Under the pieces are notes generated by a model. That model was not told the DNA's origin. It searched no databases and worked only from the letters and a program-made list of their open reading frames with translations. From Nelumbo lutea (Eukaryota > Streptophyta > Magnoliopsida > Proteales > Nelumbonaceae): a stretch of 64,000 nt of DNA. Within the stretch, counting starts at the first letter, position 1, and each line of letters starts with the position of its first letter. Location of the stretch: the NCBI GenBank assembly GCA_022828595.1, contig JAKGHH010000003.1:19964934-20028933 (forward strand), given 5' to 3'. Positions 28,201-39,346 of the stretch are shown here, piece by piece. A program made the translations under genes and the position numbers.

Positions 28201-31200
28201 TCATTCCAGCAGCCGACCAATAAGTCGAATTGTACCAGTATTCTACTCACGGAAGCTAGTGAGCCCACTGTCTAGGCTTTTCCCCTATAAAACATCTAAG
28301 GTAGGCTTTCAAGCAACGATTAAGAACTTCAGTCTGCCCATCAGTCTACGGGTGATAACTCGTGGAGGGGTGCAATTGGGTTCCTTGCAACCGAAAATAT
28401 TCCTTCCAGAATGAACTCAGGAAAGCAGGGTCCCGATTTGAGACAATGGATCTTGGGGTTCCATGCAGCTTGGCGACGTCCCGGATGAAGATGTAAGCCA
28501 CCATTGTTGCGGTTTAAGGGTGAGATAATGCAGGGAAATGGTTGTACTTGGTGAGACGGTCAACCACTACCATGATAACCTCCTTTCCTGCTGAACGAGG
28601 AAGACCTGTGATGAAGTCCATGGAAAGGTCTTCCCACACTTGATCTAGAATCTTGAGGGGTTGTAGAAGGCCAGCGGGAGACTGTGATGAGTATTTCTGT
28701 TGTTGGGAGGTTTGGCATTCGGATACATAGTGCAATACATCCTTACGCATTCCTACCCAATGATAGTGGTTGTTGAGCCTCTTTAGGGTCCATAGTACCC
28801 CTGAGTGCCCTCCCAAGGTGGAGTCATGAAACAACCTTAGCAGTTCAGCTTTGTGGGCCGAATTCTGGGCGACAACAAACCAACCCCTAAAGAAAAGATC
28901 AGGCCCCACAACTTGGTAACCAACAACTTGTGAAGGGTCTCGCCTTCACTTATCTCTAATGACCTGCAACTGCGGATCAGACTTGGCTTCTTGCCGTATA
29001 GCTTCAAACAAAGGGAAGCTGGGCTGAGAGCAGGTCAGATGGGCTAACTCTTCTACTCGTGACAAGGCATCGACTACTTTGTTTGCGGGCCCCGACTTAT
29101 ATTCTATGAGGTAGTCAAAGCCCATCAGTTTACTAAGCCATTTTTGCTGCTTTGAGGTGTGCACCCTTTGCTCTGCTATGTACTTCAAACTTCGTTGGTC
29201 TGTCTTAATAACAAATTGGCATCCCAAGGTATGCACGCCACTTTCACACTGCCATTACCACAACCATCATTTCTTTGACATAAGTGGACTGACTTTGGTG
29301 AGCTGCTAAGAGAGCCTTGCTGAAATAAGCAATGGGCTGCCCCTTCTGCATCAAGACGGTCCCTACTCCTACACCCACGCATTACATTCTATTTCAAAGG
29401 GCTGAGAGAAGTCTGGAAGAGTGAGGACTGGAGGGCTAGAAACTGTTGTCTTCAAGTCTTCAAAATCCCATTGGGCTTTATCAGTCCAACTAAAGGAATC
29501 CTTCTTTAATAGACGCGTTAGAGGGGTGGCCATAAGCCCATACCCCTTAATGAAGCGCCTATAATATCCGGTAAGCCCAAGAAATCCCCACATAGCCTTT
29601 ACAGTAGTGGGCTTGGGCCACTTCTGGATGGCGTCTACCTTTTCTAGGTCTGCCATGGCCCGACCTACTGCAACCACATGGCCGAAGTATTGAATTTGTC
29701 CTTGTCCAAAGGGACACTGTCATTTTGGCATGTAACTGGTGTCCCCTTAGAGTTGTGAGGGTGAGTTTCAAATGTTCCATATGTGTGTCCCAATCCCTGT
29801 TGTACACCAGAATATCATCGAAAAACACCAGAATAAATCACCTTGGGAATGGCCTGAATATGTCATTCATGAGGGCCTGAAAGGTGGAGGGGGTGTTGGT
29901 GAGTCCAAAAGACATAACCAAAAACTCATAATGGCCATCGTGGGTCCTAAAGGCCATCTTGTGGATGTCAGCCTGGTGGACCCAAATCTAATGATACTCG
30001 GACCATAGGTCTAATTTGGAGAACACTCGTGCCTCTCCTAACTCATCTAGTAGTTCATCAATGAGGGGTATAGGAAACTTGTCTTTCACGGTAATCTGAT
30101 TCAAGGCCCGGTAATCTACGCAAAAGCGCCAACCACCATCCTTCTAATTCACTAAGAGTACAGGAAATGAAAAAGGGCTGGTGTTGGTCTGTATATGCCC
30201 CTTTTCCAATAGTTTTCTCACTGCCTTCTCAATTTCCAACTTCTGAAAGTAAGGGTATCTATATGGCCTCACATTGGCCGGTTTAGAACCGGGTAAGAGA
30301 GGTATCTGATGATCATGAGCCCGGGGTGGAGGTAATTGGTTCGGCTCCTTGAATACATCGCCAAACTAATCGAGTATCGATCGTAAGGCCTCGTGTTGGG
30401 CTTCTGTGGGATGAACATAGCCGTGGTTGTTCAGAATTGGGACTATGGGCCGAATGCTTAAGTGCATAAATATGGGTTGGCCAGCATCCTTGGAGGCCCG
30501 TATCATGGAGGCTAAAGTGTCACCTTGTGGACTAAGGGGCCGCACCCCTTGTAAATGACAAGTCTGGCCATCCTGGTGAAAATCCATTGTCATTTTGGGT
30601 GAATCACATAGAGCAGGGCCTAGGCCAAGCAACCAATGAATCCCCAAAATAATATCAGCCCCCGAGAAATCCAATGGGTGGAGATCCACCAGAAAATTAT
30701 GGCCTTGTATGAGGATTTTTTTCCTTCTTACATACACCATTACACGACATCTAACTCCCATTAGCCACATGGATTGAAAAGAGAGGAGTGGGTTGTATGG
30801 CCATACCTAGTTGCTTAGCCAAACGACAAGTGATGAAATTCAGGGTAGAGTCACTATCAATCAAAATCATCACTGTCCGGCCCACCAATCTTCCTTCTAC
30901 GCGCATGGACTGAAGAGAGGTGAGGCCCATGAGGGCGTGTAAGGAGATCTCGGCCCCGTCAGGTTTTGGTCCGTCTGGAATCAGTCCACAATCATTTAAG
31001 TGCTCTGGGTCTATCTCTTCCGGCTCTTCCTCTGTCTGTAGGAGAAACACCCGCTGGACCCGGCATTTATTGCCCGGTCCAAACTTATCATCATAGTTAT
31101 AACAAAGGCCTTTCTCGTGTCGGGCTTGCATCTCAGCCCATGAGAGACATTTGAAGGGCATAGTGGGCCGGGCAATATGGGCTTCTGATGATCCCCAGCC

Positions 31201-34200
31201 AGTTTCATGGGCTGCTGATCGACCCGTGGAGGAGTCCTCAAATTCGGGTAGGTCGGTTTGCTAGCTCTACGAAGGTCGTCGATTCTTTCTTCTTGCAGGC
31301 GAGCCAATCCCACCGCAGCCATGACAGTCGCCGGACGGAGAGCCCTCACCTCTAGACGAATATCTTCCCTGAGACCTCCCACAAAACATCCTACTAAGGC
31401 TTTCTCCGACTAGCCGTGTACCTTGGTCGCCATCCGCTCGAACTCGAGCTGGTACTCTGCTACTGTTTTAGTCTGCTTTAACTGAGTGATAAGCTTGTCG
31501 TAGTCCACGAATGCCATCGGCCCAAAGTGGATGCACAAAGCTTCGGTGAACTCCACCCAAGTTACCTGGGTATGATTCTGGCGATACCACTGGATCCATA
31601 GAATCACGTCTCCTTCTAGATGAATGGAGGCGATGGAGACACGCTGGTGTGCAGGAGTTTCGTGCTATTCGAAATATCTTTTTGCTCGGAAGATCCAAGG
31701 AATGGGATCTCCACCGGAATAGTCGGGAAAGTTGATCTTAGTGACTTTTTCGATGGGGTAATACCTTGTTCTTTGGCTACTGGAAGCAAAGGCTTCCGCT
31801 CCTGCTGGGTGACTGGTCTCGCTGGACTGTTGCTGAGAGGCGAAGCTGGAGACGACCACTTTGAGTTCCTTGAGTTCGTTCAACACCTAGTGGAATCCAA
31901 TCTCAAGCTGGTCGACCCTATCATCCACCGTAGTGGAACGTGTCTGTGGCACTGTGAAGCCTGGGATTTGGATAGCCTCGCTCTAATACCAATCTGATGA
32001 GTTACCGCTCACCTCGGAAGCCCCTTCGAGGGTGGCTTAACCTTCTGAAATAGAAGATGGGGGGAAGAGAGGGGAAAGGTAGGAAGAAAATGACTCAAAG
32101 AGAGATGGAAGGGATATTCATTCACGCCACTTATTACATGATCAGGGCCTTATATAGCTGGCCTACATGTATGCAATCATGGAGAGAGTATCTTCTAGTG
32201 GCAGTGTAACTAACTCTGGGAGGCTCTGCTGCGTGTCATGCTAGCCTCTCTGTCTTCTAGTGAAATGCTGTTCGGTGGTGGCCTGCTCCACTCCTATAGT
32301 TGGGTTCGGAGGGAGTGTTTGGGTCCCAACACAATCTCACCCCACTTCCTTAACATGTCATCCATTGTATAATTTTCATCCACTGTACGACCCTTACAAG
32401 GATCAGAGCCCTCAGTTCTTCAGCACCTCTCTCTACTTAAGAGAATATCCTGGATTTTCTTTCTTCCCATAAGGACCAGCATACCGCATCCCTCAGTCCT
32501 CTCCACATAGTCCTTCCCCTTTTCATATGCTACCTGAAAAAAGAAGGGGAAAACAGATTTTGCAAATTTTATTGGTTATCAATGTGTATTTGTTTATGAC
32601 ATGTAGACAGGGATTTGGTTGTCCCCATGATCACTCTAAGGATTTTCTGTTTTCTCCCAATTAAAAAAAAAAAAAAGATCAGAAGGAATGATGGGTGTGG
32701 GAGTGGGCACTGAAGACTAAAATAAATGAAAAAAAAATAAAGAAAAAGAAAACAAGGGATGTCTTGGTTGTGAATTTCTTGGTCTACACCCTCATGTGGA
32801 AAAAACTTTTTCACTGGAAATTGAAGGAAGGAATCTATCTATGACAGTTGGACTAACATTTTTTAATGTGGGAACATGTTTGGAAGGTAGATTAAGATAG
32901 TCATGAACCATAAGTTGTGTGGGAGGATTTGGGTGGAGATCTTACTTTGTATACATGAGTGAGTAGATCATCTGACAGATGAAACAGGTTGCTGAATCTG
33001 CCTTTGTTCCTCTTGAAAAAATTCCCTACCCATATGCAGGTTAAACTCTAGGGTTTGTTATTTAGGCATACTGTGGTACTTGGAATTTTAAAAAGCGTAT
33101 TGGGAGATGAATTTGGTTAAGCCTAGCATAGAACATTGCATTGACTAGTGATGGTAGATCTGGCTTACTTCATTTCAGTATGATGGTACTGAACTTTATT
33201 CTGTTTGAACCTATCAGTTTTGATTTATCATATATAAACTTCTGTAGAAACCTTTTACCTTATGTCTGGTTGGTTTCTTTTGGTTGTTACAGGTAGTACA
33301 GCAGAATACTGGAAGAGACAAGATGCTGCACAAGCCATTGCATTAGTTGGGTTCCTTTCATAACGCCAAGTATTTTGAGTGTTGATGTGTGGTGTTTAAC
33401 TAAATTTCTTTTCTCTGTCTTTGGGGAACTATTGGATTTCTCTGTCATAACAATATGAGCATTTGTTTAGATGTTTCCATCTATGTTCTTAACAGGGACA
33501 AAAATTGGCATAAACTGTGTACTTGCCCATACTAAAACTGTGTGTGTTTATCATTATTTGTGTCTGTGTGTTTTACTGTTTTCACTCCACATCCCCTTTT
33601 GTAAAGAGAGAGAGAGAAGCAAGGATAATTTCAAAGAGGAGAGAAGGAAAAGAAATTGTGAATGATATCAACTTTTCTTGCTTCTGTAGTTTTGTTTACT
33701 TGACTGATAATTTTATATAAAAACAAACCCATAAGAAGCTGCTGTATTTTTCGAAGTTCTAATCATTTTGTTAACAAACTTTTTGTTGGTGGTGCTTGAA
33801 GCTAGTATGGGAAGGACTTGGGCTTGGGGGATGTGGCGCTGTAGGAAATTGGAACAGGTATGCTAAATATAACCAAGTTTTTCAGTGGAACTTTTTAAGA
33901 GGCTTTTTCTGAATAAATTATTTAATGTCTGAGAAGATGTTTGATTTTATTCCTTTATCATTGAAGTACAACTCGATTATTTTAGATATGATATTTGAAA
34001 TTGCTCCTGTTTCAAGGAAAACTCAAAGAAGATTTTCTGAAACCATACAATTTTTTTTTTCCCAGAAGAACATATACCTACATTCTGCTTGGGTGGTGCT
34101 GGGTGGCAGTGGTCCAGATTCTAATAATCAGGATATTTAATGTCTGGGATAGAATTTGAGACAAAAATGCACACTTTCATTTCTTTTCAGTTTTTCCTGC

Positions 34201-37200
34201 CTGTCTAAACATGTAGATACCTATAAGCTCTTTTTTTTTCTTTCTTTCTTTTTTTAATTATGTTGGTCTAGACAAACAAATGTTTAAGGTAAAATGTTAC
34301 CATACAGTTTGGCCAACATGATTATAAGCTTCTAAAATCAAATAGTAGAACTATATGACAAGCCTCAATTGTCAGGCTATCCCATGTCCCTGTCAAGCAA
34401 ATAGTTTCTATACTAGCTTCCTTTAGGTAAAGTTTAAATTTGTTATCTAAATTCTAATTTACCCCTCCCCACCCTATTTTTATTCCTTGTGTGCACGGGG
34501 GAAGTTCATACTTTAAATACTTGAGTACTTATTTTCTAATGAAGCAGGAGTAGTGACAGAAATAAAGTGCTTCTGGGAATAGGTGGTGGACATTATGCAC
34601 CTAGACATATGGATGTTGTTCTGTAAGTTCTTATTCTGTTACACTTTTTCTTCTCTCCATAGTTTTTCTTGAAAATCTGATTTCTGTGCCAACTGTACCT
34701 AAAACCATTTTATTGGTCTCTAGAAGTTACTTGTGATCGGCGTGAATGTGATTGGGTACAAGTTACAACAATTGTTTTTTTTTTTTTGATAGATTACAGC
34801 AATTATTAGTTTGATATTGGGTCCTATACTTCTGAACTCGGACACATAAGTTTTCTTTTATATTAGCATATACAAGAGGAGCAATGTTTTTTTGCATTTT
34901 ATTTGAATGCTAATATTTCCTCCTTAGTTTATAAACCCTTTTCTTGGGGAAAAATAAGGACAACCTTAGGAATTTGAAGTAGGAAAGATCGGTTTAATAG
35001 TATAATGTTATAGGGATTTCCATGTAACACATTATTACAAAAACCTGCCTTATTTATAGATAAAAAAATGATAGCTGTAGAGCTACATGTATCTCCAGCC
35101 TCTAGTTTTTTATTTCTTTTTTTAATTTTTTGAAACCCTTTATCTAGTTTCTTGTTTGTTTTATTTGATATTCTCTCTCATCTAGATTGCCTTCTTTGCC
35201 TAGGAACCAATCCAAACAGGTTTTTTGATCCTATCATAACAAGGAGCTTAGAGACCAAACCAGGCCTTTTTGCCTAGCACATATCTGTGCTTGTGCATGC
35301 CATGTACTCCTTTTGGGTGAGTGTGTTCCTTTCATTCTTCTGCTAATAAAGGTTCTTTTGCAAATATTTTCAGAAAAGATGGTGTTTGGGTGGGCCACCT
35401 TCTTTCTGGATATTCCTTGCCAATGGAAGATCCGGGCCAATCAAAAGTAGACACAAATGTGAAAGACATTGGTGGAACGTGGAAGCAGTCAATTAGAGTA
35501 GCATTTGAAGCCACCCAATCAGCTTTTCCAGGTGGAGAAGTTCTTGCACATCTGGATCACAAGTAAGTTATCAAGGAATAAGGATTTGACAAATGAAGGT
35601 TGATTATTTTATCATAATCAGCCCAAAAATATCTTAATGGCATATTCATTCCAATAATGTACAGTCAGTGCACAATCGTTCCCATGTGACTAAGGTCCCC
35701 AAGTCAAGGGTGCAGATACAATTATATAGTTGTTAGAAGTTCAATTCAAGATGCATAAATTCCTGACTAGAGATTGGGGCAAAGGATATATGGAATTAAG
35801 ATAAAATAATGGAAAGGGAAGATATCAGTAAAGAAGCTGTCCATTCTGTATCTTTTGTTTTTTTGGTAATAAGTTGTCCATTCTGTATCTGGTACCCATA
35901 AAAGTAGCATATCCATAGCTACATGCTTTCAGTTGTCTTGCCTGAAATTCTTCAGGCATCATATTTTAGTGCTTGACTTGGTTATTTTTGGTAAGTTGGA
36001 CCTTACTTGGTTGCCTTTAATGTGTAATGTTACACAGTAAAATGGTCAGCTTTTGTTCCTTTGCTGTTTGCTTGGAAGAAGAAAAAAAATGTGCAAAATC
36101 TTTCTCCTTCTCACCTTATGTTATGAACAGAATAAAAATGAACTTAAGGCTGCTGTTACTATGCTTTTAATGTTGGTGATCAGAGGTGTCCTAGAAGCTC
36201 TTGGAATTGTGAAGGAGTAACTGTTCTGATGGGTGTACAACCAGATAGAAAAATGTGATGATGGGTGAAAATTGCTGGAAAGAATAGTATATTCTCTGAA
36301 ATTTGCACATACATTGTTTCAGGTCAATGTTGCAGATGACAAATCTAAGGGACAATATTGCTGCTCTAGCTGCATAGAACCTAGAGGAATGCTAGCCACG
36401 CAGGTTGGTCAAAACCATATTTGAATATGATGCCTTTCTTGAAGACCAGGGATCCCATGCATCATGTGGGACTCGGTCTGTTATAAGTTTTTCTTTCAAA
36501 CACTGGGTCCCTCATGAAGCATGAGATTTATGGCGATCTAGATACCACGTTTAAAGATGGTTTAACCAACCATTATCACATTGGGGAGGAAAGGAATCAA
36601 CGGACCTTTCATGGGAAAGAAAGAAATAAGGGTGTAATCATTGAACTGATTTCTATAAGGGTGATCCATTGGGTTAAAACTTTGCAAAGTTTTGAAAATT
36701 ATTCAGGAGACATCATCAGGAAGTGAAAAGAAGTGGCTTGGTCAGCTCCAAGAAAGAATGTATCCCACCCAATTTGGTCCCCTCCAGTTTCAGGTTTCAC
36801 TAAACTAAACTTTGGTGGTAGTAGTGAAGGAAATCCAGGTCTGTCGGATATAGGGGGAGCCTTCAGGGATGATGAAGGTCGGATTATTGCATTGTATTCT
36901 GGTTCTATTGGATGGAGGGACTCTCTTAGAGCTGAAATATTGGCTGTCTTGGAAGGGTTAAAAAGAGCTCAAGAGTTAAATATCAGAAAATTGATAGTGG
37001 AAGGTGACTCTAAGTTGGCTATAAATTGGTTGATGAAGGATACTTCTAGTCCGTGGAAGTTTCTGAACGAAAAAAAGAAAGTTAGACATCTCATCCAAAA
37101 TATGGAAGTCAAGTTTCAATGGTTAAAGAGGTGTGCCAACTCCTTGGCAGATTCATTGGCCAAACAAGGGGTGGGAATAGTTAATTTCTTCTGGGCAACA

Positions 37201-37804
37201 TTGTAATCTGAATTGCTTTCTTGGGAGGGCTAAGAATTTTTACCCCTCCTTTTGTACCTTTTCTATTATTATCTTTTAATAAAAGTCTCTGTTATTTATC
37301 AAAAAAAAAAAAAAACATTATCACATGGGAGCCTAAATGCATTTGAAAAGTAATGCTAACTGAATTGTTTCGTTGTTAATTGGCTATTAAACTTCTAATT
37401 TTTTGCATTTTATTGGATTATGTTTCAATGTTCATTTAGGGTCAAAGAGCATATTATGTATACCAATTATAACTGCATGTAGCTATTTAGTTACACACAT
37501 GTGCACATTCAGACACAGGGAGTGGTTCATGGATGTTCACATGTGCATCATTTTATAGAACCACTTGGTCCTCAGATTCATGTCTGACAGTCTGAATTTG
37601 TTTTTAGCTTTTTTCTTTTTCTTTTTTTTAATCTGTTTGGTAGTAGCTTGGACTACCTGAATTTCATACACGGAAGCAAGTCAGTAACCAGGCTTTTGTT
37701 TTAATTTTTATTGCAGGAGTTTTAAGGGCTGGCAGAAAAGTGCTATTATGGGTTTCCTTGCTGAACAGAATATTCGTGTTGGCAAACCAGAAGAATTCTT
37801 CTGA
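16244..37804 (+). CDS. GEK1: D-aminoacyl-tRNA deacylase GEK1/DTD2
   Basis: Nine phase-consistent exons: 16244-16345, 16766-16946, 17119-17261, 18083-18146, 33293-33345, 33802-33857, 34548-34622, 35374-35562 and 37717-37804, coding for 316 aa against about 317 for the Arabidopsis protein as I recall it. It opens [18 protein letters not shown]; family signatures include [27 protein letters not shown] (about residues 147-152), [11 protein letters not shown] (about 210-220), [18 protein letters not shown] and [16 protein letters not shown]2 proteins remove D-amino acids, including aldehyde-modified ones, from tRNA; Arabidopsis geko1 mutants are hypersensitive to ethanol/acetaldehyde. All introns use GT-AG; the exon 5 donor GTTGGG is weak but the phase demands it. 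Intron 4 is 15,146 bp and filled with transposons; intron 8 holds another LINE. No frame damage was seen. Confidence 0.96.
17752..17772. repeat. (AT)n microsatellite, GEK1 intron 3
   Basis: About ten AT dinucleotide units. The rest of intron 3 (17262-18082) shows nothing else recognisable. Confidence 0.9.
18235..18630 (-). mobile_element. LINE 3' fragment, antisense in GEK1 intron 4
   Basis: Minus-strand reading near 18480-18540 gives [15 protein letters not shown], the conserved C-terminal block of plant LINE ORF2 after the zf-RVT domain, followed by a typical short tail. It lacks the RNase H domain present in the other LINE copies here, so it comes from a different LINE lineage. Boundaries are approximate. 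Confidence 0.6.
20050..20274. repeat. Purine-rich low-complexity tract plus poly-C run
   Basis: About 165 bp of A/G sequence made of AAAGG/GAAAAG units (20050-20215), followed at 20258-20274 by 17 consecutive C. Open frames called here on either strand (lysine-rich or phenylalanine-rich) are composition artefacts. Confidence 0.9.
20426..20880. mobile_element. hAT-type MITE nested inside another MITE
   Basis: A 21-bp inverted end pair with one mismatch: TAGACATGTTCATGGGCCGG on the left, and on the right reading inward TAGACCTGTTCATGGGCCGG. Flanks ATTCTGAA (20418-20425) and GTTCTGAA (20881-20888) match at 7 of 8. The core is ATATAT-rich between GGGCTCGG-type arms. Confidence 0.92.
24528..24939 (+). 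repeat. 206-bp direct tandem duplication inside LINE A
   Basis: Positions 24528-24733 and 24734-24939 are near-identical copies; one T/C difference was noted (GGTGTGTCC against GGTGTGCCC). The repeat covers part of the zf-RVT coding region and duplicates [18 protein letters not shown]. Confidence 0.95.
25976..26237 (-). mobile_element. Short 5'-truncated LINE tail (LINE C) with 20-bp target duplication
   Basis: Flanked by an identical 20-bp duplication starting CCCAAGTCTTTTTG at 25956-25975 and 26238-26257. The plus-strand left end is a poly-T run (a poly-A tail on the minus strand), and the minus frame ends with the RNase H terminus ([16 protein letters not shown]). It is a textbook target-primed reverse transcription product, only about 260 bp long. 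Confidence 0.93.
27196..27558 (-). repeat. 3' LTR of the gypsy element (363 bp)
   Basis: Direct repeat of 31995-32331. It is 26 bp longer because of an extra short tandem unit near 27425-27445 (GTGTAACTAACTC repeated). Confidence 0.93.
27559..27572 (-). other. Polypurine tract of the gypsy element
   Basis: Minus strand AAGGGGGGAGAAAT lies directly next to the LTR start TGTTGGGACC, the expected plus-strand priming site. Confidence 0.8.
31980..31991 (-). other. Primer binding site of the gypsy element (tRNA-iMet type)
   Basis: Minus strand TGGTATTAGAGC lies 3 nt inside the 5' LTR. It differs by one base from the standard TGGTATCAGAGC complementary to the 3' end of initiator tRNA-Met. Confidence 0.85.
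31995..32331 (-). repeat. 5' LTR of the gypsy element (337 bp)
   Basis: Pairs with 27196-27558 and carries the same ends. Visible differences are scattered substitutions and the 26-bp length difference, so insertion was not very recent. Confidence 0.93.
36582..37315 (+). mobile_element. 5'-truncated LINE E in GEK1 intron 8
   Basis: Flanked by the 11-bp duplication CATTATCACAT (36571-36581 and 37316-37326), with a poly-A tail at 37301-37315. It encodes the ORF2 C-terminus with an almost open RNase H domain (36733-37206: [54 protein letters not shown]). LNFGGSS replaces the usual LNFDGSS, so the first catalytic Asp is lost. It is in the same orientation as GEK1 and of the same subfamily as LINE B. 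Confidence 0.93.
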
Positions 37805-38811
37805 TTATCTTTTGAGCGTTACTGATGATTGACTGCTGCTTATCATATTCTGCTATTTAATTATTTTGGGGTGGATGGAGGTGAAATGCACTTATCCAAG
37901 TTAATTGCAGTTATAATTTTTTACTTCGTAAAATATTTTTTAGTCTTGTAGGAGGGCACACTGCCTATGTTATAGTTTTCTTTCCAGAGAGATTCTTATG
38001 TACCAAATTTTGAGTTGCAGAGAAATCTACACATTAAATTTCATTATTTCTAGAATAAACCAACCCAAAATAAGCGATTCATTACTTGTGAAACCCATGC
38101 AACAACAAGGACGAACAGAGCAGTTCCAAATTGTCTCTGAAGAAATGGTTTTTCCATGATATGTTGGATGTGGTTGGACCAACCAAACCAGACTTGTAGC
38201 AGATGTGTGCAGGTGCAGCCAAGTTCTTACTAATGCAGTCGGAGTCGACTATATGGGATTGTTGTTTCTTCCCGAGCCAGAGCCTGTAGCAATAGGATTA
38301 TAGGAATATTTTCAATTGAATTTCAGGCCTCTTTTAAGGTTTAGCAATGACTGGCCAATCTGTACACCCAATCACACAGCCATTTCTATTTTCAAGAAAC
38401 AAGAAACAAACTACTATTTACAGGATGAGGCTGGATGGTGGCTAACGTCTTGTTTGTCCCACCTAGATATCTCCTATTCCAAAATTGCTAATCAGATCTC
38501 AGATGTTTATTAATCCCACCGTCTATTCTTGAAGAATGAAAGAGGAAACGGAGAAACAAGCACTATGAGTTAGTTCAACTTCTAGCATAGATTTCAAAGC
38601 TCTTACACTTTAGCTCTTGATTCAAAGCTTGCCACTTGTGCAGATTAGGTGAGAGGCTCAACTTCTCTGAAATTTCTCGCTAATGGAGGAGAAAAAGAAG
38701 CTTCTGATAGATGTTGAAGGTTGTGCTTGTGTGCTTGCGCATGATATTAGAAAAGAAAGTCATCTATTCAGTTTTATTTTCAAGTTAAGCCAAACATATG
38801 GAAAATTATCC
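37805..38811. other. GEK1 3' flank, no further gene seen
   Basis: Contains the presumed GEK1 3' UTR and unremarkable AT-rich DNA up to the MITE at 38815. Confidence 0.6.
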
Positions 38812-38814
38812 TAA

Positions 38815-39032
38815 GGGTCCGTTTGCTTTGTGGGATTGGGGTCTGGAATTGGAAATGGATTCTAACTGTTTGGTTGGGTGAAATTGAAATCCCAATACTA
38901 TTTCTGGTGGGATGGCATTCCTCCCCCACCCACCTAGAATCCATTCAACCAATTCTGGTTCCAGTCTGAATCAAACAGTTGAGGGGATTAGACCATTCTG
39001 ATTCCGATTCTGATTATAAATCAAATGGATCC
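38815..39032. mobile_element. Tourist-like MITE
   Basis: GGGTCCGTTTGCTTTG ... TCAAATGGATCC, flanked by TAA on both sides (38812-38814, 39033-39035). Same family as the copy in eL8 intron 6. Confidence 0.85.
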
Positions 39033-39102
39033 TAAATTCTTAATCAAGTATCATATTTTATTTTACATGCAAACAAACAAAACTTGATGCTAAAAATTCT
39101 CA

Positions 39103-39343
39103 GGGTCCGTTTGATTTGTAGTCAGAATCAGAATCAAAATCTTTTGGAATCAGATTTGGTTCAGACAGGAATTGAGATTTCATTCTCGAGAGAGTCAGGG
39201 AATGGCCATTCCTCAAATGGGGGAATGCCATCCCAACAGGTATGGGAATGGGATTCCGGTTCTGCCCAATCAAAAAATTGGAATTGAAATAACCTATTCC
39301 AATTCCGATTTCATACCCCTATTCCTGCAAACCAAACGGGACC
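39103..39343. mobile_element. Tourist-like MITE
   Basis: GGGTCCGTTTGATTTG ... CAAACGGGACC, flanked by TCA on both sides (39100-39102, 39344-39346). It sits only 67 bp from the previous copy. It is oriented differently inside, so the two are independent insertions. Confidence 0.85.
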
Positions 39344-39346
39344 TCA

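Larger units (their letters stand above)
27196..32331 (-). mobile_element. Ty3/gypsy chromovirus-type LTR retrotransposon (Reina-like), defective
   Basis: Complete by structure: LTRs 27196-27558 and 31995-32331 (TG...CA ends), target duplication CAATC at 27191-27195 and 32332-32336. Minus-strand order: gag (about 31886-31000, with a zinc knuckle), protease (about 30850), RT with FFDDILVYN (about 29820), RNase H (about 29300-28950), integrase (about 28900-27700) and a chromodomain ([15 protein letters not shown], about 27620). Small size (5.1 kb), LTRs under 0.4 kb and the C-terminal chromodomain fit the Reina clade. Frameshifts and stops break the polyprotein; the knuckle reads CYNYDDKF, the protease site D-S-D, and the integrase zinc motif CQTS where a second Cys is expected. 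Confidence 0.92.
26575..32545 (-). mobile_element. LINE D fragment, antisense, split by a gypsy element
   Basis: The zf-RVT/linker part lies to the right of the gypsy element (about 32337-32545, [16 protein letters not shown]) and RNase H to its left (about 26750-27190, [31 protein letters not shown]). With the gypsy element and one CAATC removed, the minus strand reads [18 protein letters not shown], like LINE F ([18 protein letters not shown]). The 3' tail ends in AT-rich sequence near 26575. It is 5'-truncated and carries stops. Confidence 0.88.

Noticed and set aside
27196..32331. An intact, possibly active gypsy element
   Set aside because: The polyprotein is broken by several stops and shifts and key residues are lost, despite complete LTRs.
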